DNA from: Cryptomeria japonica | Lineage: Eukaryota > Streptophyta > Pinopsida > Cupressales > Cupressaceae | Direction of reading: 5' to 3' | Length of the DNA: 64,000 bases | Assembly (NCBI RefSeq): GCF_030272615.1 | Contig: NC_081412.1 | Location: forward strand, 543,820,335-543,884,334 | Shown here: piece after piece, positions 11,885 to 22,008 of the stretch | How positions within the stretch are numbered: the first letter of the stretch is position 1 | Layout: each line of letters opens with the position of its first letter | Notes under the pieces: generated by a model | What the model saw: only the letters and a program-made list of their open reading frames with translations | Databases searched by the model: none | What the model was told of the DNA's origin: nothing | Position numbers and translations under genes: made by a program

Positions 11885-13517
11885 TTACATGAGGCTCTTA
11901 AGGTTCTCAACAACCTTAGGCTCCAACAGGCTCATCTTGTCAGCAACCATCCTCATCTCTTTGTAATCTATGCTCTGAGTCGCAGCTTTTTTCTTCATGT
12001 TGCCCCAAATCCTCTTATAAGGGTCTTGATTAGCCTGACTCTTCTCATTATCATCACCAATATTTATTGGAACCTTCTCTTCTTGCACTTTGTCAAAATT
12101 ATTCACTATGGCATTCATGGCTTTCATAGTCTGTTTGACAATCTTGTGACTATTGGCCATAATTGTCATGAGAGTGGCTTGAATTTTCTTATAGTTTTCT
12201 TCCAGATGGTTGAGCCTATCCTCAGATATTTTTTGCATCAGATCAATGTCCTCAACAACTCTATTGATGCCTTCTACCATTGATTTCTTTTCCTCTTCCA
12301 TCCATTTCTCGTTATATTTCTGAATTTCTTTAGCAGTGACCATAGGAATAGCTTCCATCTTGCTTCCCAAATCTGTTTGGTTGAGTCTGACCTCTTTAAG
12401 TTCATGAAAGAGACACTTAAACATGTTGAAAGTATCAATAGTGTGGTCCCTGGCCATACCCAAAACATTCTCATAGTCATCTCTCTTATCACTCAGCTCT
12501 GCACTCTTCACATGAAGGTCCTTGTTGGTATTTTGTGGAAGCAGCAAAGGGGGATTCTCAAGGTTCTGATTGTCAGGCTTCATCAAAGCCCTATTACCTC
12601 CTACAAAGACCTCATTATTAGCCTTATTACCACTATACATAGGGGAATCCTTTCTAGTCCAAGTGGACAAGGAAGAAACAACCAATTGCTTCTACACATT
12701 CTTACCCTTACCCAAAGAAGATTTAGCCTTTGGAGAAATCTCAAGATTTGGCTTTTTTATGAGGGGGAGGACAATCCACCTCAGATTTTGAGTTGGAATC
12801 CTCACCTCTTGACTCCCCACTACTATTTTCATCCTCAAAAGAAGTAGGGATATAATCAATCAACATAAGGAAGGCATGAAAATGGGAGTCAATAAGCACC
12901 AAAAGCCCTTCATGGAGGATAGGGAACTTGATAGGGTTCATTTTATGGTCCCTGAAATTAGCCCTCAAGGAAGACATCAAATAAAAAGGGAGGGACACCT
13001 TGATGCCATGATGGAAGTGATTCAAAAGCACAAAATGATGACCATAAACCCTAGTGAGCCGACCATCAAGAGTTAAATATTCCATAATTACTTTGAGGAG
13101 TTTCGCCTAGAATTCATTGATGACAGAGATGTCGTAGTAGCTCGCCATTTTCTTCACCATATTGGCCATCTCCTCTTCATTTTTAAGGAAGTTTTGCACT
13201 GCCATCTCTGTATAGTTTATGTCCCTGTAATATTTCATCCCATCAGCAGAGAGGCCAGTGACCTATGCAATCAAACTCTCATCAATTAGCACCTTGTGCC
13301 CATGCAGAGTGATAATGCCATCTTTCCAGTTCTTCTTGAAATAGGCCATCACATCCTTATTTCTCCCCTATAACTTCTCAATATATGGAGTGACACTCCC
13401 TTTCTCTAAGAGTCTCCATATTTTCTTGTCCTTCTTGATCTTCACACAACCTGGAGGTTCAATTCTCTTCCTAGCCCCACCCATTCTTCTCTTCACTCTA
13501 TGACTAAAGAAACTCAT
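11885..13517 (-). CDS. Extra ORF downstream of LINE RNase H
   Basis: One reading frame runs from the ATG at 13517 (MSFFSHRVKRRMGG) to the stop at 11885, about 544 codons, with about five in-frame stops. The N-terminal third has FKKNWKDGIITLHGHK, a VTGLSADGMKYYRD segment and EEMANMVKKMASYY; the style (ITGL or VTGL followed by G and YYRD) resembles poorly characterised proteins of other plant retroelements. The middle (13085-12741) has VYGHHFVLLNHFHHG and ends in an acidic Ser-rich stretch with a basic PPPHKKAKS motif, a possible nuclear signal. The C-terminal 266 codons (12685-11885) are open and rich in charged coiled-coil heptads. Standard plant L1 elements end soon after RNase H, so this frame is unexpected. 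Role unknown. Confidence 0.6.
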
Positions 13518-13687
13518 GGCTTTCAGACTGAGAAAGAAATCCCAAATGAATCCAATATCGACCCACAATGTATGTGAATTAATTATGTAATAATAACACG
13601 AAACCACTATAAACACATGCCATATGCAGGAAGGGGTCATTCTTTCTACATAAATATCTAGTTATGATGAAAAAAGTACTCATTAAA

Positions 13688-14108
13688 TTAGCTTCCTTGA
13701 CTTCTGTCATGAAGAGAAAGCATATATAGTTCAGTGTCCAATTTATCCTCATTGGTCCAGCTAATTTGGCAAGTACTTCTCACTCCCTTATTAGCTAAGT
13801 AGTCAGTCACATAGTTGGACTCCCTAAAAAACATGGGATATGAATCATTGATTAAAAGAGTTAATAATTGATCTAGCCTTATTAATCCAGACTTCAACAT
13901 TCCAAGAGGGCTTCAATATACCTTTAAGATAGTTAATAATATTTTTAGAATCACCCTCCACCCACACAAGCTTGTAGTTATGTTTTCTAGCTAAATTGAG
14001 TCCTTGGTATGCTCCTATGGGTTCAGCCTGTTGGTTAGTTTGAATTCCCAAGGGGAGTGCCAACGCTGAAACAAGATTGCCATTATGATGTTGCAACACT
14101 CCCCCATA
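13688..14108 (-). pseudogene. LINE RNase H domain, partial
   Basis: The minus strand reads YGGVLQHHNGNLVSALALPL, then GAYQGLNLARKHNYKLVWVE, GDSKNIINYLKG, and in the next frame FRESNYVTDYLANKGV. This is the RNase H domain found at the C terminus of plant L1 ORF2: G-G-V-x-R-(D/N)-x-x-G, A-x-x-x-G-L, E-x-D-(S/A), and H-x-x-R-E-x-N-x-x-A-D-x-L-A-N. The part before the first glycine pair is missing at the element's 5' border. One frame change lies near 13870. It is close to the RNase H of the LINE at 44330-48351 (VSMVALPMGIQSN there, VSALALPLGIQTN here), so the two are related. Confidence 0.75.
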
Positions 14109-14125
14109 AGGACCACTCTAATGTT
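14109..14125 (+). repeat. LINE target-site duplication, right
   Basis: Second copy of AGGACCACTCTAATGTT. Identity over 17 bp suggests that the insertion is younger than the 75-bp exon array it interrupts, whose intron copies have diverged. Confidence 0.85.
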
Positions 14126-14803
14126 CTTTTTAAAATATATATTTAATTGCAATTGGTGTTTTAATTAATGTAACCTTTCATGTTTCAATGCCAGACGATT
14201 TAGAGGGTGTTCAACATGTTGAGCATGAGGCTATAAGACAAGATCGGGAACATGATGTGGGCCCAATAGGTAAATAGAATCACTCTAATGATATTTTAAA
14301 CATATATATTTAATTGCAATTGGTGTATTAATTAATGTAACCTTTTGTGTTTAAACTCTAGAGGATTTAGAGGGTGTTCAGTACGTTGAGCATGAGGCTA
14401 TAAAACAAGATCAAAATCATGACGTGGGCCCAACAAGTAAAGAGCACCACTCTAATGTTATTTTAAATAGATATATTTAATTGCAATTGGTACATTAATT
14501 AAACTAACCTTTCATGTTTCAAATCTAGAGGATTTAAAGGGTGTTCAACATGTTGAGCATGAGGCTATAAGACAAAACCATGAACATGATGTGGCCACAT
14601 CAGGTAAAGAGAACGACTCTAATGTTATTTTAATTAATGAAATACTTGTAAAAATAATGATAAAAAGTATTAATTAATATTTCTTTGTTATTGCAGCAAA
14701 CACTCCCTTGCAGCTGCATCCACGTCTTGAGTACACGACTAGGCATACAGTAAGATCACAAGCAGATGGCATAACAATTGAAGGAAGGATAGATGATTTA
14801 TAA

Positions 14804-16207
14804 AAAGATACTTGACTTCTTCTTTATTTAGCTACAAAAAAGAAACCAAAAAAAAGAGATTATAATCATATTATGACAACCATATTTTTGATAATATGTA
14901 AAAACTGAAAGAATGAATGTTATATGTTAATGAATGAATGTTATATGTTATTAATGGATGAATGAATGATGAATGAATGATTAATTTTATATGATCAGGT
15001 ATGGGGATATTCTATGAATGTATATTTAACATTATTCCATCAAGAGATGGTAGGTGTGGAGGTTCGTAAGGAGAATTGATAATGAAAATTGATAAAATTT
15101 GTCATTTTTCTTCATGTTTCAGATCTCTGTGACAACAATACTCCAATGATATAATTTTATTTAGTTTCAAATATTCTTATATATAATAGGGCATATTGAT
15201 AAATGTCTTTCCATTCATTAGGGTCCAATTTTTAAAGAAGGAAGTATAAGGAAATGAAGTTTTAGTAACAGGATGACCAACTATCATACGGTTCTGCAAC
15301 TTTATGTATTTCTGTTATCAATGTTTACTATTCATGTTATCTTGATTTGCATATAAAAGATCTGATACTTTTGACTCTCTACTTTTTATTCTTAATTGTT
15401 GAGCACTAAGTTGTTTCTTTCATTACACTATCCTATTACTACAAATTAATGATGTTTTATGTAGCTTCCATCATGTGGCAATGTACTATTACACTATTAA
15501 CATAACAAAAATCTGCTAAAACAATAGTATAATTCATTTTGATGACATACTGTCAATTCTCCTCTATCAGCATTAGTATCTTGAAATGCAATTCCATCGG
15601 AATCCCCAACGCAATTCCATCAAAATCCCCAATGCTATCAGAATTGCACAAAAAGGATAAATCGATAGTATACAATTATTTCAAAAATGCACCTCAGAAC
15701 ACTATCGACATAGCTATATACCAATCAAGACTCATCGACCATATTTATAGTATCAAAATACTATGACAGCTTTAAATTGACAGTAGAAACTATTCTGATC
15801 TCCTAGCCATCAGCTAAGATATCCCAATAAATCTTGTCAAGTCAGAAACTAACTATCGGTAAATTATCCTGATATGCTTCCACTCGAATAATTCTTGATG
15901 AATTTTTTTTTTTTTTAAACTATTCTAATTTGTCACAATTTTGACAAAATAGATATCAGCATATCTTAAACCGATAAACAAACTTCCTCAAAGATGAGCT
16001 TTTCACCATAGCTATACCGGTCACCAAAAGGATAGTTCTATCAGAATACTTATCCTGACAACAAAAGTCAATTTTGAAAACATAGAATCCTAATAGCTAT
16101 CCCGAATAGCATCTCATCAATCATGCTAATACTGTTAGGATAACTTGAAAGGGGTACAACAATTCTAAAAGTTATTCCGATCATTTATTGTCATCCAACC
16201 TTCAACG
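14804..16207. other. Intergenic with AATG microsatellite
   Basis: Contains a degenerate (AATG)n-type run at about 14905-14990 and AT-rich DNA. An open frame at 15539-15766 has no recognisable motif. A short T run lies at 15903-15917. Nothing else seen. Confidence 0.55.
16203..16207 (+). repeat. Target-site duplication, left
   Basis: CAACG directly before the LTR edge TGTTAGG; the same five bases follow the far LTR at 22749-22753. A 5-bp duplication is standard for LTR element integrases. Confidence 0.85.
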
Positions 16208-17003
16208 TGTTAGGATTCCCAAAGATACTGAGGGGGGGGGGGTGAATCAGTATCTGACTGGTATAAGAATTTACTTTAATTATAACATGAAAAGCATATC
16301 AAAACTATGTACTGGTAAACCAAAAATAATGCAATAAATAACAACAACAACAACATAAGAGACACACCATAACACAATATTTTTTAACGAGGAAACCCGG
16401 TGTGGGAAAAATCTTAGTGGGATTTGTGACCCACAATATTTGCTTACTGGCCAATAAGAGAATACTATTATTTACAATAGGGGCCTACACATGCAGGAAG
16501 GCTAAGTGCCTAGAGTTCACTGCTCAGTTACAAAAGAAGTCATACTGACTTACAAAATTGGATTATACAAATCAAATGTCTTGTACTGCTTCAAATCAGT
16601 ATCTCCTATGCTAGATTCAATACCGGTTTAAGCTCTACAATATTCATAAACCCTTATCCAATATTTGCCTTACATTTCGCATATTAGGTCTGCATTAATT
16701 TTTTCATCTATATCTCTTTCTAAATGTTCTACAATGATCTCATACTTATATAAGTCATATTACAATCCTCCAAGTCATCTTACAAAAGATTTTACAATTA
16801 ATTACAAAATATAATTACATAGAAATTCCTATCGGCCAGGGTGCTGGTAATCTTCCTTTACGGTGTCGGTGATCTGTATGTTGGTGTAGAGCTTGCCGGT
16901 GTTGGTGCCTGTGTCTTCCGGTATCACATGATTGTAAGGTTTCCATCACTGAAAATACCTTAATTCACCTACAATTTCTCATTGGAGTGTGCATTTTCCA
17001 ACA
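16208..17003 (-). repeat. 3' LTR (element on minus strand)
   Basis: 796 bp on the plus strand from TGTTAGGATTCCC to TTTTCCAACA, so element-sense it opens TGTTGG and closes CCTAACA. It aligns along its full length with 22009-22748. A G run at 16232-16242 and a GTGAATCAGTATCTGACTGG phrase lie at the plus-strand left edge; a related GGGGGTGAATCAGTGA phrase is found in the LTR at 48352. Confidence 0.85.
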
Positions 17004-17016
17004 ATCTCCCCCTTTG
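17004..17016 (-). other. Polypurine tract
   Basis: On the minus strand AAAGGGGGAGATT, directly inside the 3' LTR. Same wording as in the elements at 7305 and 49431. Confidence 0.8.
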
Positions 17017-17204
17017 GCATTGATGGCAACACTCATGAGAAAAATCAAAACTGTAGTCCAAAAAGAATCTGCCAAAATATCTTACCAAAACTGTGTGCTC
17101 CCCCTAAGTAGATGATCTCTTTCTTCTGGTCATTTTTCTCATTTCCACTACTCCCCCTTTGACATCAATGACAAAGGTTGTCAAAGTGCCAATTGAGTGC
17201 AGTT

Positions 17205-17861
17205 TTAGCTTGATCCTTGTAACCAGTTGGTTACAATCTGGAAAAGGTCTGCCAATACAAAATTTAGGCTCTTAGTGAACTTTTCACTATCTTTCAATGC
17301 AGCCAATGTTCTTTTAATAGTACTAGTGAGGTGATGCATTTGTTCCTCCATTGTCTTCAGTCCTTGAACAAGTGCCTCTAAGATGTCTTTTCCCAAAGAG
17401 ATGAGGTAGTCCAATTTGGGACTGAGTTTGCATTTAAGATCTTTTGCCTTTCCTTTTATTTTTCCTTTCTCTTTCTCCAATTTCTCAAGTTTTTCCTCAA
17501 AACTAGCTAACTCTTTCTCTGTAACTGATAATGGTTCAGATGAACCAATGAGGTCATCAACTATATTATCAATCTCCTTCTGTACCTTACTGATTTCCTT
17601 GTCTATATCTATTGTCAAAGTGTTTGTCTTGCATGTATCTCTATAGAGTTCCTTAAAATCCATTATTGTTTTGTTTAGTGCCGGTAAGAGGGTACCAATG
17701 TGTCCCATGCACTTCTTTATTGTTTCATCAAATAATTTCTCTTTCTCTTTATTCATTTTCTCCTTAAATGTCTCCTCATTTATTTGATCAACTGTCAAAA
17801 TATTGTCGGTGATGTATTTAGACAATGTGTCTAGTTGACCTAAGGAATCTTTATTGTCCAC
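17205..17861 (-). CDS. Coiled-coil part of extra ORF region
   Basis: A 218-codon open stretch, very rich in Lys, Glu, Asp and Leu, with heptad-like runs such as SFEEKLEKLEKEKGKIKG around residues 118-140. It is the last coding piece before the polypurine tract. Extra reading frames between pol and the 3' LTR are known in Sireviruses, where they are called envelope-like; here pol is absent. The related LTR fossil at 48352-51030 carries similar charged coiled-coil frames at the same position, which suggests a shared feature of the family. Confidence 0.55.
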   Translation of the reverse strand: MDNKDSLGQLDTLSKYITDNILTVDQINEETFKEKMNKEKEKLFDETIKKCMGHIGTLLPALNKTIMDFKELYRDTCKTNTLTIDIDKEISKVQKEIDNIVDDLIGSSEPLSVTEKELASFEEKLEKLEKEKGKIKGKAKDLKCKLSPKLDYLISLGKDILEALVQGLKTMEEQMHHLTSTIKRTLAALKDSEKFTKSLNFVLADLFQIVTNWLQGSS

Positions 17862-18243
17862 AATGCACTTGGGTGATATTAATTTAAGAATAGGAATTGT
17901 GTCATCAATAGCCTTATAGGATTGTGCATTACACTCTATGATTTTCTTTATTGAGTCCAGTCAGACCTCTATCACATTTGTAGGCCGGAATTCTACCATT
18001 GAAGTACCAAATGTCTACCCAACTATTTTCACAATCTCTCTATTGTCGGTTGTAGTAATAACCTTCTTGTTTCAACCTCTAGTAGGCCAGTTTGTGTTTG
18101 CATTTCTACTAGCAAAGGTTTAGGCTTTTCAACTATTGTCGGTGGCACTATTTTGGTTTGAACGTGTACATCAACCTATTGGTGTTCCTGTTTCATAGTT
18201 TGTCCCTCAGTGGGTTTCCCTGTGCTCTCTACTACCAATTTTT

Positions 18244-18999
18244 TTATGAAGTTTCTGTATGCACTGTTGGTTTCTTAGTTTCTGTGCTAACATTAATCAC
18301 AACATCTGTAGCTGATGGCTCAGTAGCCATATCTTTCTTCTTATCCTCAGTGGTTTCTTTATCTACCACAATATTCACCTCTTGGGTGTCTATATTCATA
18401 GTATACAATATTTTTGACTCAGGATTTGTATCCTCTTGAGGAGTCTCCATACTCTTAGTTGTCGAGTGATTGTCAGCAGTATGTGCCGATGGAGTATTAG
18501 AAGGAGGTGGGGGCAAGTTATAAGTTATTTTTAGGCTTGGAGGTTCACCTACCTTTCCTTTCCCCTTATCCCTGTCCTTTTGGTATACCCTAATGGTCTT
18601 AGGTCTTTTGAGTTCTTCTTGTTTCTCTTTTTCAACAAATAATATATCCCATAAATCTGTTATTTCTTCAAAAAATTCATTCACTCTGCCTGCCATTAGT
18701 GCTACATGTCGGTGGGTGGTTGAAAATACTGTTCGATTGGCCTCACTAATTAATTGGTTTATCTCATCAGGTGAGATTACTGGATGCACTGCAAGTAATT
18801 TTTCAATTTTTATCTTCTTGTCCAACTCAACAATAGCTACCCTTCTAGCTTCTAGTCTTCTATATAAATCATAGGGTATTTCATCAACAATCTCCATCAA
18901 GAATTTCTTGTATATGTCTAAGTGTAAAATTACACTATTTTCTATGCTTTCTCTATCATTAGTGGAAAGTGTGTTATACAGTTTGCTAATGTTTTTCAA
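18244..18999 (-). CDS. Charged middle part of extra ORF region
   Basis: A 251-codon open stretch. The first half (residues 1-120) is helical and charged; the second half is low in complexity, Pro/Thr/Ser-rich, with PPSLKITYNLPPPPSNTPSA followed by a Thr/Asp/Glu-rich tail. No transmembrane segment is obvious. I know no enzymatic family that it fits. Confidence 0.5.
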   Translation of the reverse strand: MKNISKLYNTLSTNDRESIENSVILHLDIYKKFLMEIVDEIPYDLYRRLEARRVAIVELDKKIKIEKLLAVHPVISPDEINQLISEANRTVFSTTHRHVALMAGRVNEFFEEITDLWDILFVEKEKQEELKRPKTIRVYQKDRDKGKGKVGEPPSLKITYNLPPPPSNTPSAHTADNHSTTKSMETPQEDTNPESKILYTMNIDTQEVNIVVDKETTEDKKKDMATEPSATDVVINVSTETKKPTVHTETS

Positions 19000-19731
19000 C
19001 TTTCCATCCTCTGTTATTTCACGTAGGAGTTTGTCCAGTGGAGAGATATCCTATTTTACCTTCTTCTTCTTTGGAGTCAACTTCTTAATTGGAGGCCTAA
19101 CTTCCTATTGCTTTTGTCTTGTTTTCTTGGGTGTAGGTGAGGGTGCCAATGAGGGTTTTCTTTTCCTTTCTACCCTTTTGAATACCATCGGTATCTCACT
19201 ATCAGAAGAAGTTGCAACTGGTGAAAGATGAGCTTCTAGTTGAAGTCCTTCCAACTCACTTTCCTTGATACCAGTTTGCTTCAATACATCTTCCTTAATT
19301 GCTTTAGCTTGTCTAGTTCCCTTCCTTACTATTTTCTTACCTCTTTTCTTAGACTGAATTCCACTTTCAATTGTTTCTGCATTGCCAAAGATTTTCTCAA
19401 AGGGTTCATTTGGTTCTTCAAGGAGGGATTTTCAATAAGTTTCAATGATGTTATCATCTATTTCATACCCAATTTCAGTTACCCAGATAGTTCTAGGGAC
19501 ACCTGCCTCCATCTAGATTTCATCTTTCTTAATTACAAAACATATTTCCTTTTGATATTTGTCTACAATTTCCTATGATAGCCTTATTCTAGTCTTCATT
19601 CGAGCCTTCAGTGCATGAAAATGTTCATTTATATTTTTCTCTCTATCTTCTCCCATGTTGTTTAATAAATCCAATAGTTTCTTTCCTACCGGTATATCAA
19701 AGCTAAAGTTTTTCCTACCAATACTGGGTAC

Positions 19732-20520
19732 TTACATTGTAATGTATAGCATTAAGCAAACAAGCAAATTTCCAAATCTGAAAGTTCCCTTCTTATCTCC
19801 TTTGATCTTCTTCAGATTGTCTATCAATTCATCTTTAAGCCATTCACATACATCTATTCTAGCATTTTCATTAACCATGTCATATGCACTTTTAATACAT
19901 AGGCTAGATACTAAGTTTAACCTATTTGCATGTGTAGCCTTGTAGCCTAGAATCATACTGACAAATCTAACATTGATATCCTTCACATCATTGGCCCTCA
20001 AAGACCTTTTGTCAAATGTTGTGCCGGTTAGGTCCATCACAATGTCATTTGACACCCTTTTAGTTCTATCAGGCCTGCTACTAGTGGAAGGTAACCCTGT
20101 TACTGCCTTAACTGCTTCTTTGGTGATCTTATGGATGGAATCCAACCAAAATAATTCACCATGGACTCTGCTTAGGACTATTCTTATCACATCTTCAAGA
20201 AAATTAGGAATGCTAAGAATATCCACAAAACCTAGGGTTTCTACTACCTTGTGTTCCAGTTTGATATTACCATTTACATCACAAATCATATTCCTATACA
20301 TGTTCTTGATTTCATCATCTCCTACTTCCTCAATATGAAAATGTATGTATATTCTAGGATCCTCTACAGAAACTACTCCCTTAGGTATTTTTGAGAATGA
20401 ACCTATGGTATCATCCTTCTTTGCTGTTTCAGGAACAAGTTTGAATATGGGTCTAGGGCACTTGATAACTTCAATCATAATAGGGTTTGCAATAAATTCA
20501 GGTGTGGATGAGGAAGCCAT
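19732..20520 (-). CDS. N-terminal part of extra ORF region
   Basis: A 262-codon open stretch beginning MASSSTPEFIANP. It has an HGELFWLDSIHKITKEAVKA segment, AVTGLPSTS, and a DKRSLRANDVKDINVRF segment, then a long helical part. The (A/V)-TGLP phrase after a helix, in an N-terminal position, recalls the VTGLS phrase of the LINE-borne ORF at 13517-11885 and of poorly characterised plant transposon proteins. Because it follows gag in the element's sense direction it takes the place of pol. Function unknown; capture of a host gene or an element-specific protein are both possible. Confidence 0.55.
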   Translation of the reverse strand: MASSSTPEFIANPIMIEVIKCPRPIFKLVPETAKKDDTIGSFSKIPKGVVSVEDPRIYIHFHIEEVGDDEIKNMYRNMICDVNGNIKLEHKVVETLGFVDILSIPNFLEDVIRIVLSRVHGELFWLDSIHKITKEAVKAVTGLPSTSSRPDRTKRVSNDIVMDLTGTTFDKRSLRANDVKDINVRFVSMILGYKATHANRLNLVSSLCIKSAYDMVNENARIDVCEWLKDELIDNLKKIKGDKKGTFRFGNLLVCLMLYITM

Positions 20521-20863
20521 AGTTATAAATACTTCAATCTGTCTTTAGGATGAGTGCTTGGATGAACTGCTTCACTTTTTCTCTAAGGATGCCTTCGCTT
20601 GGGAATTTTCACACTCTCGAAGATTTGAATGTTCGGTGAATGAAAAAGGAGCTAAAACACTTTCTTTATAATGTTATTTTCTCCAGCTACCACATTTAAT
20701 TCTTGTTGGTTAAGTCACAACTTAACTCATCTACCGGTAAAGAAGTGATTCAACTTCTCACCATTAATCGAGGGTATAATAGCATGTTTTTCAATTTGTT
20801 GCCAAACCCTTCAAGGATTTTCCTTCAGTTAGATGAAGATTCTCTTGTCGGTGGAGTGATACT

Positions 20864-21964
20864 CTATTCTGCCAGTGGAGGAGTATTCTGATCAACATTC
20901 TGATCTAATTTTTTGATCCATTGCTTTGAGAGTTCTTGCTTTATCTCTTCAACCTTTTCTTTACCTTTCAAGCTAGGTCCTTTGTTATTTTTCGATGATG
21001 CCTTACTTGTACAAAATTTTACAATATATCCAATCTTGTTACAAGCATAACAAGTCACATTATTTTTCTAAATAGCTTTCCCATATCCAATACCAGTTTG
21101 TATTCTGCATTGATTAGATAAGTGTCCAAATATTCCACAAACATAACATCTTACATTCATTCTACAATTTTTTGAATTATGACCAACTTTGTTGCATTTA
21201 GAACATTGACTGGTGGGTGTGTTGGTGTTCTGATAATTTTTAGATCTACACTGATTTGCTCTATGACCATACTTGTTATAGTTAAAGCATTTCCCATTAA
21301 ATTTGTAAGCATTAGGTTGTCTTACAGGTTTACTATGATCATGATTATTTGCAGTACCAGAGCCAAAACCAACTTCAAAGCCAAGGCCACTTGTATCACC
21401 ATTTGGTTTCTAGTTCTTGAACATGTCATCAAGTTCTTCTGAATTTTTCTTGAATTTTTCTTTGTGTTGATTTGCAATAGCCAGTTCACTCTACAAGATT
21501 CCTTTCTGTCTCATGAGTTCATTTGTGTCATTTTCTCTATGCATCAAATCTATCTTCAACATATCATTTTCATGACTAAGTCTTGTATTTTCATTTCCAA
21601 CATCATTCAGTCTTCTAACCAAGTCATCTTCATTCTTCTTTATATCTTCAATTTCTTTACAAAATCTCATAGTCATATCTTGCATCTCATTCTTCATTGT
21701 ACTATTTTCTTGTCTCAGTTTGTTCACCAGATCATTAAGAGTTTCCTTTTCATCATTATCATTCTACATTTTTTCACAAAGTTCTCTTCTCTTATTCCTT
21801 GCAATAGTGAGGTTTTCTTGAAGTCCTTGAATTATATCCTGTGTAGCCTTCAGATCATCTTCAAGTTTGATATTCTTTACTTTTTCTGCATCATAGTCTA
21901 AAACAACTTTTTCCAATTGCTTTCTTAAGTTTTCCAACTCTATCAGTGTCAAGATCTTCCTCAA
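20864..21964 (-). pseudogene. Gag-like region, coiled coil and knuckles
   Basis: Element-sense, 21964-21491 codes for coiled-coil segments (LRKQLEKVVLDYDAEKVKN; KLRQENSTMKNEMQDMTMRF), followed at about 21270-21000 by a tandem series of zinc-knuckle-like motifs, for example CSKCNKVGHNSKNC and CYVCGIFGHLSNQC, with the CX2CX4HX4C spacing. Serial knuckles after a coiled coil fit the RNA-binding end of a plant Copia gag. The frame is broken. Confidence 0.65.
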
Positions 21965-21992
21965 GCTATTAGGCTTTTGAAAAGAGAGGACC

Positions 21993-22008
21993 AGGCTCTG
22001 ATACCAAT
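21993..22008 (-). other. Primer binding site, tRNA-Met
   Basis: On the minus strand TTGGTATCAGAGCC lies just inside the 5' LTR; TGGTATCAGAGC is complementary to the 3' end of plant initiator tRNA-Met, the usual primer of Copia elements. Confidence 0.85.

Larger units (their letters stand above)
11684..14108 (-). mobile_element. 5'-truncated LINE with extra 3' ORF
   Basis: A 2425-bp insertion on the minus strand, framed by the 17-bp direct repeat AGGACCACTCTAATGTT at 11667-11683 and 14109-14125, as expected for target-primed insertion of a LINE. Its 5' end (14108) starts inside the RNase H domain of ORF2, so it is 5'-truncated; its 3' end has only a short A run, without a long poly(A). After the RNase H domain comes an unusually long further reading frame (13517-11885). 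It lies in the intron after the first 75-bp exon of the host-like gene, in the opposite orientation. Confidence 0.8.
11586..14603 (+). repeat. Fourfold 75-bp exon duplication
   Basis: Four exons of exactly 75 bp (11586-11660, 14195-14269, 14362-14436, 14529-14603), each entered and left in phase 1, encode a 25-residue repeat of the form (E/D)DLxGVQHVEHEAIRQDxEHDVxPx. The last three recur every 167 bp together with their intron, whose TTTAATTGCAATTGGT segment is also repeated. The first two copies are separated by the LINE; without it the spacing is close to the same unit. Exon length and phase are identical while introns carry small differences, so the array grew by unequal exchange of an exon-plus-intron unit and each step preserved the frame. 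The unit is acidic and rich in His and Glu. Confidence 0.8.
9541..14803 (+). pseudogene. Multi-exon gene, SET-like start, repeated exon
   Basis: A chain of exons with GT-AG borders can be followed on the plus strand: a SET-like exon (9556 to about 9840), short exons near 9914-9990 and 10109-10240, then about 10500-10864, 10948-11044, 11153-11284, 11387-11477, four 75-bp exons (11586-11660, 14195-14269, 14362-14436, 14529-14603) and a last exon 14698-14803 ending in TAA. From 11387 onward the phases agree and the frame stays open to the stop. Upstream exons carry several in-frame stops and one probable frameshift (near 10770), so the gene is decayed at its 5' half. The central exon reads KADKKKGKTPPGQGR across the 10864/10948 junction, a basic style common in plant transposon proteins. 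Its function is unknown to me; a domesticated or dead transposon gene is the best guess. A LINE occupies the intron after the first 75-bp exon. Confidence 0.55.

Noticed and set aside
14195-14603. Regular 167-bp repeats as a possible CRISPR array
   Set aside because: Plant DNA; the repeated part is an exon with splice sites and coding phase, and the intervening parts are repeated too.
17416-20548. Plus-strand frames of 60-120 codons, hydrophobic
   Set aside because: Shadows of the Lys/Glu-rich minus-strand frames of the LTR element.
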